Positions 23,474-35,370 of a DNA stretch of 64,000 bases are shown piece by piece. Within the stretch, counting starts at the first letter, position 1. Each line of letters opens with the position of its first letter. The notes below the pieces were generated by a model. It did no database searches. It was not told where the DNA came from and saw only the letters and a list, made by a program, of their open reading frames with translations. The DNA is from Nissolia schottii (Eukaryota; Streptophyta; Magnoliopsida; Fabales; Fabaceae): contig QANU01102988.1 in the NCBI GenBank assembly GCA_003254905.1, positions 62,001 through 126,000 of the forward strand. The letters are read 5' to 3'. The position numbers and the translations under genes were made by a program.

Positions 23474-26400
23474 TTACCTTTCCTTATGCCTTTGTAACAT
23501 AAGAATGCGATCATGAATCTCATTAACTAGGTCCTCGCATTCTAGCTTGTGGTCCGAAATGCAGTGTAGAACAGTTTCCAGACCAGCAATTTCTTGCTCT
23601 ATGACCTTAGCCTGAGTTCAAAGTTCGACATGTAAGTACCAAGTAGCATTCCACTATATGAAACAACATAATGAAATAGAGCTTGAACAGAAAATAAACA
23701 AAGAACCTTAATTCTAATTGACTGACTTCTCGCACAACTCAGTTCTGCATTCCTCACATGTGCTCGCAACAGATCAGCCGGTTGATACTTCTCTGCCAAA
23801 TTATATGCACGAACGAATCTAACTGCTTCAACATATTGCTGCTTCTTGACAAGATTCTCTACAAAATCTGTGAGATGGAAGAACACTCCACTTCATTAAT
23901 ATGAACCAGAAAAGTCTTATATTAATTCAAAAGAGATGATGTTAGTGATGAAGGTCCAAGGCATAAGAAGAACACAGACAGAAAAATCAGTTGTAGTTAC
24001 CATAACTAAGCAAAAGGGACTAAAGTGATTCAAATTTTGTAGTTGGGAAGAAAAACATCTCGAGAGACTTTTTAAAATATGGAAGAGACAGACATAAAGA
24101 GAGTGTGAGAGATTAAAGTCCCTTCCAAGCACTAACAAAATAAGGATTCAATTTCCTACAAATAGCTAACATCTTAGTCTTAATCTTATAAATCCTGTTT
24201 GGATTAGCTTATTTCAGAGGAAATAATCACTTTATTTATTTTTCAAAAGCACTCTCATCAAGCTTTTAATATAAATAAGCTATTCCAAACACACAAGCAA
24301 CATTACCACTAATGTTTTGACATTTTAGCAAATAATTAGACTTGTCCTATCTCTTCAGAATATTTCCACTAATTGTTCTTATAAAATGTTTAGGGGAAGA
24401 CAAACAAGGCAAATCTTAGATGCCTACCCAAAAAACAGGAGATCAGATAAGAAGAAACCAGCACTCCTATGTCCATGGACGGAGCTAGGAGGTTTCTTTG
24501 GGAAGGGCTAATACTTAACGGTTAACTTTATGAATAAAATAATATATATTCTTAAAAATAAAACTCAGAAAAACAAATTCATTTACAAAAATGAAGCACA
24601 AAAATCATGACCTAAACCAGAATCTTAAATTTATCTAAGCAAGAACTTTGCAAGCCAAATTAACTAAGGACGTATTAAAATTCAAAGGAACCTATAAATC
24701 ATTTTTCCAAGAAAAAAGAGAAAAATTGTGCTTCTTAATAGAAAAGTTAAAAAAAAGGAAATGGAAAGAAAAATAAAGAGAGAAAATAACGCTTAACGAG
24801 GCTCCGCCTCTGCCTGTGTCACATGCTTAATTAGCTGCTCGCCTGCCTCTATCTCAGGGAGTAACAAAGTTCTCATCATGAATATGGATCTATGACTAGA
24901 TAAAAATGGCTCTATAGAAAAGAAAGACACAGGGAGAGATATTGGCAATTAAACAAGACAAGATTCAATTAACTTGCCAGAGATTTTATCTTCAAAACCA
25001 AGAACTCGAAACAGCTCTACGGCTTTCATGTGCCACGCAGCAATTCCTAAAAGCCTTAACACTTTGTTTTCATTAAAGGAAGAAACTAATCCATAAATCG
25101 ACAAAATCATGAGGAAACCCACAACCACCAAAGAATTTTCAGTACTTGCTGTCATGTTAGCTTTCAATTCAAGTGCTAGCTTCATTGCCTCTTCTCTGAC
25201 ATCAGGTTTAATATGTGGTGCGATTCTCATTAGTAGTTCAAGAAGAAAGATGTGGCTACCATCAAAAGTTACAACACTGGCTCCCTTCTCACATTGGGGG
25301 ACTATAGGATCTTTCATTATATCCAACATGAGTTTTGCTGGATCTCCGGAGGATTGGAGATAAGCTAAAGTTGCATTGCCAGGCGACTCAGGTTCATTTG
25401 TTTGCTCATTTGAGAAAAACTCCAAACTTCTTCCATCAGTAATGGGACTTGATTGATTATCTGTGTAATGTGCAACATATATCTATAAAAACATAATACA
25501 TCAAGATGACAACATGAATTTAAAAACCATATAATATAATATGAACAATGTAAAATGTCCACAAGATTAAAATGAATAGGGGCAGTAGGAAAGCCATTTT
25601 ATGATAATACTTGCAAGCAATATCATCATAGCGCTATGCGCTGTAACTGAATCACTATAAGTTGTATCGGAACAACCAAAGCTTTTCGAAGATAAATCAA
25701 AGGTTGCACTAATAGAAAGGTCACCCATGGATTGTCAGGGGATTAATTTTGAAGTCCTAAGCCTCACACCAATTGCAAAATATTTGACACAACGAACCTA
25801 CATTTCTGTTCTAATATACTTCTTGTAGTGCCATGGTGTTAGACCACCTAGGATAAAATGAAAGACTTTTTGCATTTAAGAACTTCTGCAAGTGTTTAAA
25901 ACAGAGGAAAATAACATAATCCTAGTTAGTTTGACCATATATGAACCAAAGAAGCCTTTCAATTTGACTAGGACATACAAAATTAAAGAGATTGTAAATA
26001 AAATAAATATATAAGCTGGATAGAAATATCAACAGATTCAAGCAGCTTTCGTTTTGACTTGAGCTTTTCTAGCTGCAATCCAAACTGTCTCACTTCAAAC
26101 CTGACCTTCTTCACTTGTCCGTCAAACTGCTTCTCTTTAGACTGTAACCCCTTTGCTTGTGCTTCAAACTTATTCTCTTTTGACCTAAGTTCCTCAACTT
26201 GGAATTCAAACAGCTTCTCTTTTAGCTCAAAATCCTTAACTCGATCTTCAAAGCGCTTCTCTCTTGATTCAAGCTCCTGTAGTCGTCCTTCAATGTGCTC
26301 CTCCTTTAACTTAAGATCTTCCATTTGTCCACCAATTTGCTTTTCCTTTGACTGCAGTTCCTTTATTTGTCCTTCAAACTCTTTGTTGCGTTCTTCAATG

Positions 26401-27119
26401 CTTCTCTGCACTTTATCAAGATCTCCCACTTTGGTCTTAAGTTCCTCAGTACGCTCGACAGTTTTCTTTGAAAGAGCCATGAGTTCCCCTCCCTTCCTTT
26501 CAAGGTCTTTGTCAATGTTATCTAGCACTTGATGAAATTCCATCCGTTGTGTCTTGAGCTCTTGCTCACACTCTCTAATCAAGTCCTCCATCAAATTGAG
26601 CTGTGCTTCCTTTTCTTCAATGTCCTCGTCATATTCTTCGGATTCCCCTTGCATTTTCTTATGAATTTCATCACGCTCACCGATCACCTTTTGCACCATT
26701 TCAAGTTCATTGCGACACTGTTCCTCCCTTAGCCTTAAATGTCCCTCGCATTCATTGATAAGTTTTTGGATGGACTTGAGTTGCTCTCCCTTTGCTTCGA
26801 ACTCTCTGTTGCGTTCTTCAATGCTTCTCTTGATTGCACCGTGTTCCCCCTTTTTCATTACAACAACTCGGGAATATAAACTCAATTGTGCTTGAATAGA
26901 ATCGACTAGTATTTTCTTATTTTCAAGCTCTTTGGTCCGCTCCTCAATCTCTCTCTCTAAGGACTGCAATCCCTGCTCTTCAGCCTGTCTCTTCATTTGG
27001 CATCCCCCCTCTTTCTCTTTCGAATCCAACTCAGCAGAGAGTAGTAAGGGATACTTTGAACGTTTGCCTGATTTGTTAAACTCCTTGGCCTCTTCCGCAT
27101 AAGATCGGGAACCGCTCAT
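23474..27119 (-). CDS. FRIGIDA-like coiled-coil gene (FRL-2), exon 1 truncated
   Basis: Exons 2-4 are clear: 24978-25460, 23707-23867 and 23474-23611. They encode a complete FRIGIDA domain, with landmarks LAYLQSSGDPAKLML, DPIVPQ, LMILSIYGLVSSF and LFRVLGFEDKISDFVENLV, plus a C-terminal AKVIEQEIAGL helix. Exon 1 reads from a likely ATG at 27119 (MSGSRSYAEEAKEF) through a coiled coil with about eight 14-residue units. Near 26030 it then runs straight into sequence that in FRL-3 lies inside intron 1, and stops after about 15 more codons (stop near 25983). The last three units and the GT donor are absent. Unless a cryptic donor is used, the gene makes only a coil of about 380 residues, or nothing. 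Exon 2 ends in a GC donor, TCTG|gcaagt. Expression unknown. Confidence 0.7.
26037..26393 (-). repeat. About eight 42-bp coding repeats in FRL-2
   Basis: Units such as SKEKQIGGQMEDLK, SREKRFEDRVKDFE and LKEKLFEFQVEELR continue the 14-residue pattern seen in FRL-1. The series is cut short by the exon-1 deletion. Confidence 0.85.
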
Positions 27120-27263
27120 TTTGACTTTGACAAGCTCCAGATCAATTGTTAAGCATACATTCACAATTACTAAACAAATGAAAATAAATTAAATATAAAG
27201 CATGGAAATGAAAATGAGAATGTGAAGTAAGAAAAAATAGAAGTCTTAGAGAGGTGATGGTAC

Positions 27264-27400
27264 CTTCAAGAGTTAAACTAGAAGAGGATGATGGCGAGAA
27301 GGTAAATGCTTTAGAAGACAATGAGAATAAAAGGAGCGAAGAAGGACGAAGAGAGCAAAAATTCTTGAACACTTTCGTTTCCAAGAATGTGGTTTCTGAG
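27264..27400 (-). other. Putative non-coding first exon of FRL-2
   Basis: A minus-strand stretch ends CTTGAAG|gtacc, a good splice donor. FRL-3 has a closely similar stretch ending at 35227, at a comparable place upstream of its ORF. Conservation of the donor and its context suggests a shared untranslated first exon. The 5' limit is a guess. Confidence 0.5.
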
Positions 27401-27419
27401 TTCTGACGGAGAACGTGAC

Positions 27420-28427
27420 TTGTTCACTAAGACTCTAAGAAAATGGAACCTCTTGTGAGCTGTCAACCATTTCCCAACCATTTTGGCACTTCATTTAGTA
27501 GTGAACATTTAATGAAATGCTTTGATATTTATCCTGATTAATGCGTTTAGATATAAAATTGGTATAAAACAAGTAATTCATCTCCGAGTATTTTCAATTA
27601 TTGAAAATATATTTATATGTATTGATATATATATTATAAATTTTTAGGGTACAGTAATTTTTTACTTAGTGGACTATAAATTTTTTAATTTTTTATTTTT
27701 TTAATTAAATGAAATTGTTATAATATAAGTGTAATAAAGTTAAGTGTATGTGTATATTTAATGTAAATTGATTTTAATAATTTTTTTTTGTTGTTGCAAT
27801 ATAATGAAATTTTATTGAAAATATATTAAGATGTTGAGAAACAGATACATGAAAGTAAAAAAGAAATCCACAACTGTAAATAACTAAAACAGATGGTAAA
27901 AGCTTCCATAACTATAACACAAAATCGTCCTCGATCCCCCCACCACCACCAACGACTTCCCGTCGTCCGAGTGAGTCATCTCTTCCGTTCCTCCTTCTTA
28001 TATTTTTCTTCCATATTCTATGCATGTTAATTTTGGTTGTGACAAATGGTATGCTCTTCATCTTTTAACAATTACTCAAAAAAAAAAATTGATCTTTAAA
28101 TTTGTTATTGCTATAAAAATCTCCATTATTAATCTCGAAGTTATATTTTTCTTTGAGTTTGTTAATAGATTATTTTCATTGTTACATGTGTTTGGTGAAC
28201 ACTCCAATATGTGATTGTTAGAGATGATTGATAGGAATAAACTTTGCTCTATTTTTCTTCAATGTTGGGCTATGTAAAGATTTTGGAAAAAAGAACAAAA
28301 AAATATGGATTAGGAAGAGAGATGAATTTGATAAATATTGGCGGGAGTTAGGAGGTGGTGTGGGTGTCGGCCGGCGAAGGAGGGTGCTCCGTCGTTTTGG
28401 ATGTAATAAGGGATGCTATTCTTCCAC
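27420..28427. other. Intergenic DNA between FRL-2 and the inverted FRL fragment
   Basis: AT-rich, with poly-T runs. Nothing recognised as a gene before the FRL exon fragment. Confidence 0.4.
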
Positions 28428-28742
28428 AAAGCAAGAAGGGATGACAATCTCGCCGCATGTTAAACACATCGTTCTGCTTGAACAACTGATGACAATCTCG
28501 CCGCATGTTAAACCTTGTGTAAGAGAGGAGGCAATGAAGCTTGCACTTGATTTAAAAGTTAATACAGGAGCAAATACCGGATATTCTTTGGTGGTTCTGA
28601 GGTTGCTGTTTATTTTGTCAATTTATGGATTAGTGTCTTTTTTGGATTAAGATGAAGTGTTTAAGCTTTTCAATATTGCTGCTCGGCACAAGCAAGCTGT
28701 AGGGCTGTTTCAAACTTCTGGTTTTGTAAACAAAGTCTATGG
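28428..28742 (+). pseudogene. Inverted FRIGIDA-like exon-2 fragment
   Basis: On the plus strand, opposite to the three FRL genes, translation gives SPHVKPCVREEAMKLALDLK, then LRLLFILSIYGLVSFLD followed by an in-frame TAA. After it come DEVFKLFNIAARHKQAVGLF and NKVYG|gtaagtt. This is the 3' two-thirds of FRL exon 2 with its splice donor. A 25-bp segment encoding MTISPHVK is duplicated at its start. Exons 3 and 4 do not follow, so it is a dead partial copy. Confidence 0.85.
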
Positions 28743-28969
28743 TAAGTTAATTGAAAATTGCCTTGTTTATTCACTCATGTCTTTCTCCCGTATAGAGCCA
28801 CTACTATACTTATATTCGTCTCACTCAAGATGTTGGTTACATCATATATTCATCGAATTAATTACCTGAATATCTCACTGCCATTCTTATATGCAGCTAG
28901 GATGAGGTTTCTTAAGCCATTCATGATGAGAGCCCAAATTTATTATGCATCATTCTCATACTTGTTGTA

Positions 28970-30040
28970 GCTTCAAATAGTTCATGTATTAATTCTCTTT
29001 CTCTGAAAATATGGAATGGGTTTGTGAACCAAATATCTACCACAAAAGGTTTTTATTCAAAATATATTGAAAATTGTTCGCAAATAATTTGTATAGGGAA
29101 CCAAGTTATTTGAACACGAGTAGAGGGTGGGGAAGATGCCTTCATGGAAACTCTAACGTCTGGACACATTCACGCAAGCTCCAAGTGGTTCCTCGCTTAG
29201 AGAGGGCAGCGGTGTAACATCTCGCATTTTCACATAACATAAACACAATATTTTCTATTTCACAGTAATTAATAATTATTTAATAACTAAGCATAATATT
29301 AAACCATACATTCATAGTATGTTATTTAATTAATAATATTTTTCTTTGGGTCCTGGGGCTGTTTCCTCAACTGGCTTCGGTTTGGTTGCTAAGGGTAGCT
29401 GTGTTTAATGTGATTCTTCCTTCGTTAATGGTTCTGCGAGTTGTGTTGCAAGATGGGAAGGTGTTGAGATTCAACAAGTTTAATGTTTTTGGGGGGCTCC
29501 AAGTGGCTGTTTATTAATTGTTGGTACACACTTTGTTTCTTCCTTGTTTCAAGTTATTTTTTTCTTTAATTAGCTTACTTTGAATACTCTTTTTCCCCCC
29601 CTTAAAAAACAAGCGATTTGTCCCACTAGATTTTCCCTATCGAGGTTTTAATGAGACGTTTTTCCAGCAGTTCAGTGGGCTTGGAGGGTGGTGGGTAGTC
29701 TTGAGTATCATTTAGGTTCTGTTTTGTGGGCAGTTTTGGCTTCCCCGTTGGGGTGCACATGTGTGTGCATTTTGTAACCATAAAAGAGGAAAAAAAAAAA
29801 AAAAGAAGATAAATATAACGAAACATAGGAAATCAACAAGTTATTGTGAGGCACATTTGGCTTGAGGCCAATTGAGCGGCTAATTGCTTAATTGATGTTG
29901 GGCATTCTTTGCACTCAGGGATTTGCTTTCACATGTCTCCTCCTCCTATTCTAGTTTAGTTTCAATCCTTAGAGATGATGCGGGTGGGATTGCTATGCCT
30001 CGCCTAGTGACTTTTTGTTGTTTTGGACCTCTGCCTGTTT
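28970..30040. other. Intergenic DNA with retroelement-like debris
   Basis: A TGTAACATCTCGCATTTTCAC phrase at about 29213 resembles the start of a long LTR. A stretch ending in a 15-nt A run near 29790-29805 could be the 3' end of a LINE or processed transcript. Neither is secure. Confidence 0.3.
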
Positions 30041-33000
30041 TCACTGACTACCACGTTTTTGTAACACTTGTAATGTCTCAACCATGTTTGCCTTATGCTC
30101 TTCTTGCTCAAGAATGTGATCCTGAATCTCCTGAACTAGATCCTGACATTCTAAGTTGTTGTCCGAGATGCACTTCAGAACAGTTCCCAAGCAAGCGATT
30201 TCTTCGTCAATGGCCATAACCTGAGTTACAGGTTCAACATGTTGGTATAAGTAGCATGCAAATGTGAAAGTTATTATGGAACTTGAACAGGAAAATGAAC
30301 CTTAATTCCAATTGACTTGGTTTTGTTGCAACTGCTCTCACACAACAGCTTCGTCTTCCTCACATGTTCTCCCAAGAGATCAATCGGCTGAGTCTTTTGA
30401 GTCAGATTGTATGCACAAATGAACCGGACGGCTTCAACATGCTGCTGCTTCTTAATAAGACTCTCAACAAAATCTGTGAGATGCAGGAACACGCCAATTC
30501 ATCAACATGAGCTACAAGTCTTATATTATTTCATGCCAGCGCGTGTAGTTCAAGGAAAAAGAAGTGTACAAACAACAAAATCAGTTCTAGTTACCATAGC
30601 TACGCAGAAGGGACTAAAGTGATTCAAAATTCCTAATGGGGAAGAAATGAATCTTCTCAGACCGTTTAGAAAATGGAAGATACAGACATAAAGAGGGAGA
30701 GCTTAAACTCCTTCACGAAGTTGAGTTTCCTACAAATAGCTACCATCTTATTCTTAATCTTATAATTCATGTTAGAATTAGCTTATTTCGAAGGAAATAA
30801 TCACTTTATTTTATTTGCTTCAAAAACCCTCTCAATAAGCTTTTAAGTTTAAGCTTCTTTTGAAAAATATAAATAAGCTATTCCAATCACACTTGTAATA
30901 TTACCACTAATGTTTTGACATTTTGCCAAATTTACATAATAAGACTTCAAAAATAAACAGAAAGACTATTTGATGGAGCAGAGTGAAAGAAGAAAGAAAT
31001 GGAGCGCACAAAAAAGAAACAGACTTTCTGCAAAGCAGCTTTTGCTTTTAACCAGAAGCTATTCAACGAAAATCCTCTATATCCTAAGCCCCTTCAAATT
31101 CACTTTTGACAAAGCTCATACACACTGAATAAGCCTTAGTAGAAATCAAAATATTTTATTATATTATAGCAAGAACTCTCCTAGACTAAAATGGGATTTG
31201 AGCAATTGCCTTCTGTTTTCAAGACTAAGATGAGAATTATGCCAAAACTGTCCTAGGAGGCAGGGATTGAACTTGTTTACGAAGATCTATATTATTTACT
31301 TCTTCTACGTCATTTTAAATATACATATTGAATTAAAAAGAGGATAAAAGCAAACAAGTGCGCATAAGGCACTTGTTAAGAAGTTTTGAAGTTTTCAATG
31401 CATTGAATGTATCGGAAACACTCAAATATTTCCACTTTAGACTTCTTAACAAGTGCCTTTAGGGCACTTGCTAACAAAACCCTTAAAAAAGGGCAAGATC
31501 CTTTAAATTATGCCTATCAAAAAACAGAAAAACTAAAAAGAAACTAGCTCTCATATCTCACATGCTTAACTATCTGCTCTACCTCGGAGAGAAACAACTT
31601 AGGCTCTCATCATGAATGACCATAAACACTTCATCATGACAGCAGATAAAAATGGCAGTGAGAGAATATATGCACATATCAACACATTTGATTAACATAC
31701 GATGTAACCTACACCTTGACTGAGATTAAAATAAGTATAATGGCTCTATCAGAAAGAAAGACATGGAGAGATATCGGCAATCAAACAACACAACATTCAG
31801 TTAACTTGCCAGAGATTTTCTCTTCAAAACCAAGAACCTGAAACAGCTCTACAGCTTGCTTGTGCCGAGCAGCAATTCCAAAAAGCTTTAACACTTCATC
31901 CTCATTAAAAGAAGAAACTAATCCATAAATCGACAAAATCAGCAAGAAAGCTAGAACCTCCAAGGAATTTTCAGCACTTGCTCTCGTATTAGCTTTCAGT
32001 TCAAGCGCTAGCTTCATTGCCTCTTCTTTAACATGAGGGTTAATACGTGGTGAGATTCTCATCAATTGTTCAAGCATAAAGATGTGGCTATCATCAATAG
32101 TTAAAACTTTGTCTCCCTTCTCATATTGTGGAACGAAAGGATCCTTCATTATATCTAAAATGAGATTAGCTGGATCTGATGAGGATTGGAGATAAGCTAA
32201 AACTTCATTGCCAAGCAACTCTTCATTTGTTTGCTCATTTGAGAAAAACTGCAAACTTGTTCCATCAACGCAGGGACTTGATTGGCTATCTGTGTAATGT
32301 GCAAGACTTGAGTCAAGATGACAACAAGAATTTAAAAACCATAAAATATCATAGAATATATAATATGAAACAATTTAAAATCTCCCCACCGTTAAAATCC
32401 ATGGGTGACGGTAGGAAAGCCATTTTATGCTATTATTTGCAAGCAATACCATGGTAGCAACCAAACTGAATCACAAGTATTATAGGAAAGACTAGAGGAC
32501 AAGAAAAAAAGGTTGCACTTATAGGAAGTTCCCCCCATGGGTTGTTTGGATATTGAACCAATATTGTAACTACCAAGCCTTACACCAATCGGAAAATATT
32601 TGAAAGAATGAAAGTACATTACTATTCTAACATATTGCTTGTAGTGCCATGATGTTTGACTACTTAACCAAGGATACAATGCAAGACTTCTTGCATTTAA
32701 GATCTTCTACAAGTGTTTGAAAAGGAGGAAAATAATATGATCCTAATTAGTTTGCCTCTTAATATTCATAATCCTAATTAGTTTGACCATATTAACCTTA
32801 TTCAAAAGACTTTTAATAGAATAGATAGGTTAGGTGAAAAGAAATATCAACATTAAAAGAAACAGTTGAAAAGATATTGTTCCAACAAACTAAAAGAAAA
32901 GTACATTACCTTGCACTTCTTCCTCATAAAATGATTCTTTCAATGCTCCATATTGCTTCTTTTCAAACTCAAATTCCTTCAGTCGTCCTTCAAATTGATT

Positions 33001-34533
33001 CTTTATGGACTCGAGATCTTTTACTTCACCTTCAAACTGCTGTTGTTTTGGCTTGTGCTTTTTTAGTTGCACTTCAAACTGTTTCTCTTTATGTTGGAGC
33101 TCCTTTGCTTGTCCTTCAACCTCCTTCTCTTTTGACGCGAGCTCTTTCGCTCTCTCTTTGAGTTGCCTCTCTTTGGACTTGAGTTTCTCCACTCGTCCTT
33201 CAAATAACTTTTCTTTAGATTCAATTTCCTTCGCTCGCCCTTCAATGCGCTTCTCCTTTAACACAAGCTCTTCCATTTGTGCGGCACATTGCTTATATTT
33301 CAACTCAAGCTCCCTGATTTGTCCTTCAAATCTCTCCTTCATTGAATCAAACTCCTTCACTTCCCCTTGCTGATTTATCCTTATGGACGTCACCTTAAGG
33401 AACTTGTTCCTTTCTGATTGCAGCTGCTCAGCTTGTTCATCAACTAATTTCTGCATTGCATCAAGTTTTTTCTCTTTGGTCTGAAGTTCTTTAGTGCACT
33501 CAGCAATTTTATTTAGGAGAGCCTTGAGTTCCTCTTCCTTCCTTTCACGTTCTTTGTCAATGTTATCGATCACTCGATGGAGTTCTATCTGTTGCGTCTT
33601 GAGCTCCTGCTCGCGCTCTCTAATCAAGTCCTCCTTTTCTTCAAGATACCCGTTGTGTTCTTCAATTTCCCTCTTCATTTTCTCACGAACTTCCTCGCGC
33701 TTACCAATCACCTCCTGCGCCATTTCAATTTCCCTCATGCATTGTTCCTCCTTTAACCTCAAATGTCTCTCACATTCATAGATCAGTTTCCGCATGGACC
33801 TAAGCTGCTCTCCCTGTGCTTCAAACTCTCGGCTGCGTTGTTCAATGCTTCTTCGGATTGCTTCATGTTCTCTCTTTCTCATTTTAACATCTAGGGAACA
33901 TGAACGCAATTGTCCTTGAACAGAATCAAATTGTTTTTTCTTTTCTTCAAGCTCTTTGGACCTCTCCTCAATGTCTCTCTCTAGTGAGTGCAATCTCTTC
34001 TCTTCAACTTGACTCTTCATTTGGTATTCCACAGTAGAAGATGGAACAAATGCAGGTTCTTTCACGTTCGAGTCCAGTTCAGCAGAGAATATGGAATATT
34101 CTGAACCATTGCCCTGCTCTTTGAACTCCTTGCCCTCATCCACAGATGATTGGCAACCAACTGATTTGGCTGGATTCTTCATTCTCTGGAAAAACGGGAA
34201 AGAATCATCATCCTGCTCACTTGCCTGGGAAACTAGCTTAGTTTTGATTGATGCATCTGAATCTGAGATTTTGGACTTCTTAACAGCAGCGACCTCGTAA
34301 TCAATCTCATCAAGTGCCAGTGGTCTCTTAGCCAGCATGGTAAACGGCCGTGCTTGCTTGTTACTGACGCCAAAATCATCTTGGTATCCTTCCTCAACTT
34401 CTCCTTCCAAAATTTCTCCCTCCTCAACTTCTGCAATAGCCTTCTTCTGAACAGAGTTATCAAGGGTTGCTCCATTATATTTGTTGGAGTCCATCTTCAA
34501 ATTAACATTCAATGGTTGAGGCATCCTCCCCAT
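30041..34533 (-). CDS. FRIGIDA-like coiled-coil protein (FRL-3), four coding exons
   Basis: Exons on the minus strand are 32910-34533, 31810-32289, 30301-30473 and 30041-30220, total 2457 nt for 818 aa. All junctions keep frame in phases 1, 1 and 0. The exon 2 donor is GC (TCTG|gcaagt) and the others are GT. Residues 1-165 are acidic, with VEEGEILEGEVEEGY and a basic VKKSK patch. Residues 170-540 form a long coiled coil ending in ten 14-residue units. The FRIGIDA domain follows, with landmarks LAYLQSSSDPANLIL, LILSIYGLVSSF, LFQVLGFEEKISDFVESLI and EAVRFICAYNL, then the DEEIACLGTVLKCISDNNLE helix. The ORF start is uncertain: MDSNKYNGA at residue 14 is an alternative. Compared with FRL-1, the equivalent start codon has become AAG. 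It is probably nuclear, by family analogy. Confidence 0.85.
31351..31477. repeat. Fold-back MITE-like element in FRL-3 intron 2
   Basis: The left arm (CAAGTGCGCATAAGGCACTTGTTAAGAAG) is mirrored at the right by the complementary CTTCTTAACAAGTGCC...CACTTG. Each arm also contains its own small hairpin. The element is about 127 bp long and lies within the intron between exons 2 and 3. Confidence 0.7.
32926..33345 (-). repeat. Ten 42-bp coding repeats in FRL-3
   Basis: Units such as LKEKRIEGRAKEIE, SKEKLFEGRVEKLK, SKEKEVEGQAKELQ and SIKNQFEGRLKEFE match the FRL-1 series. The last units, including the SIKxQFEG type, keep the same order in both genes. Confidence 0.85.
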
Positions 34534-35226
34534 CTACTACTGAATCTTCACATGCATGTTTAACATCCGTGGACTTTTTCTCCTCCAAAATAGGCTTAGA
34601 TTATCTCTTAATGACGGTGATTTTAAACTTGAACTCGCTATGGCCAACTTCATAGGATAGGTATTGATGTGAATAAAGTCTACTCAGCACATTGAACAAT
34701 GTCACCGTTGAGCATGCGACAACTCTGCTCAGTTTGAAGAAGCCACCTCAGGAATCTGTACATCGTGATGAGCATGAGAAAAAGTTCCACTTCCTTGCTT
34801 CTTAATGCCATTGATTTTCTCATTAGATGCCATATAACACTAATTCAGCTACCATTGGTTTATTTAGAATCCTCAAGAGCCATTTTTCAACTTTACTGTA
34901 CACCACATAAAATCCCGGGAGTAAAAAAGAAATGTAAAAACCAAGAAATTTTCATTAGGAAACTTCCAGAACAATACTGAAAGTATTACATTCATGTTTA
35001 AATGACAAGAGTAAGGAAATATCAAATGAACATATTATTGGCAATGAGAACCCAAAACAAAAAGTCAAAGTTAAATAAATCAAATGCAGTCAAATAAAAA
35101 GTATGAAACCATCACATTATTCTGAGAGAGCTAAAGTTCACACAAACATGGATGATCACTACAAAGCATGAAGATGAAAATATGAATGTGAAGTGAGAAA
35201 GATAAACAGTGTTACAGAAGTGGTAC

Positions 35227-35370
35227 CTTCAAGAGCAAAACTTTTGTTGCCTTTGAGAAGGAATGTGAGAAGGAAAATGCCAGTGAAGACGGTAAGAGAA
35301 TGAAGGAATGAGGGAGAAAGAAAGAGAGCAAAGAAAGAAGCTCCCAATTTCTGTTTCCAAGAATGGCTTC
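35227..35370 (-). other. Putative non-coding first exon of FRL-3
   Basis: Ends TGAAG|gtacc on the minus strand, like the stretch upstream of FRL-2. It lies about 700 bp upstream of the ORF, implying a leader intron. The 5' limit is a guess. The MULE at 35506 begins about 130 bp farther upstream and may have displaced part of the promoter. Confidence 0.5.

Noticed and set aside
26059-26532. Plus-strand ORF of 157 aa
   Set aside because: Antisense shadow of the FRL-2 coiled coil.
33005-33781. Plus-strand ORFs opposite FRL-3
   Set aside because: Ser/Cys/Phe-rich mirror of the Lys/Glu repeat coding strand.
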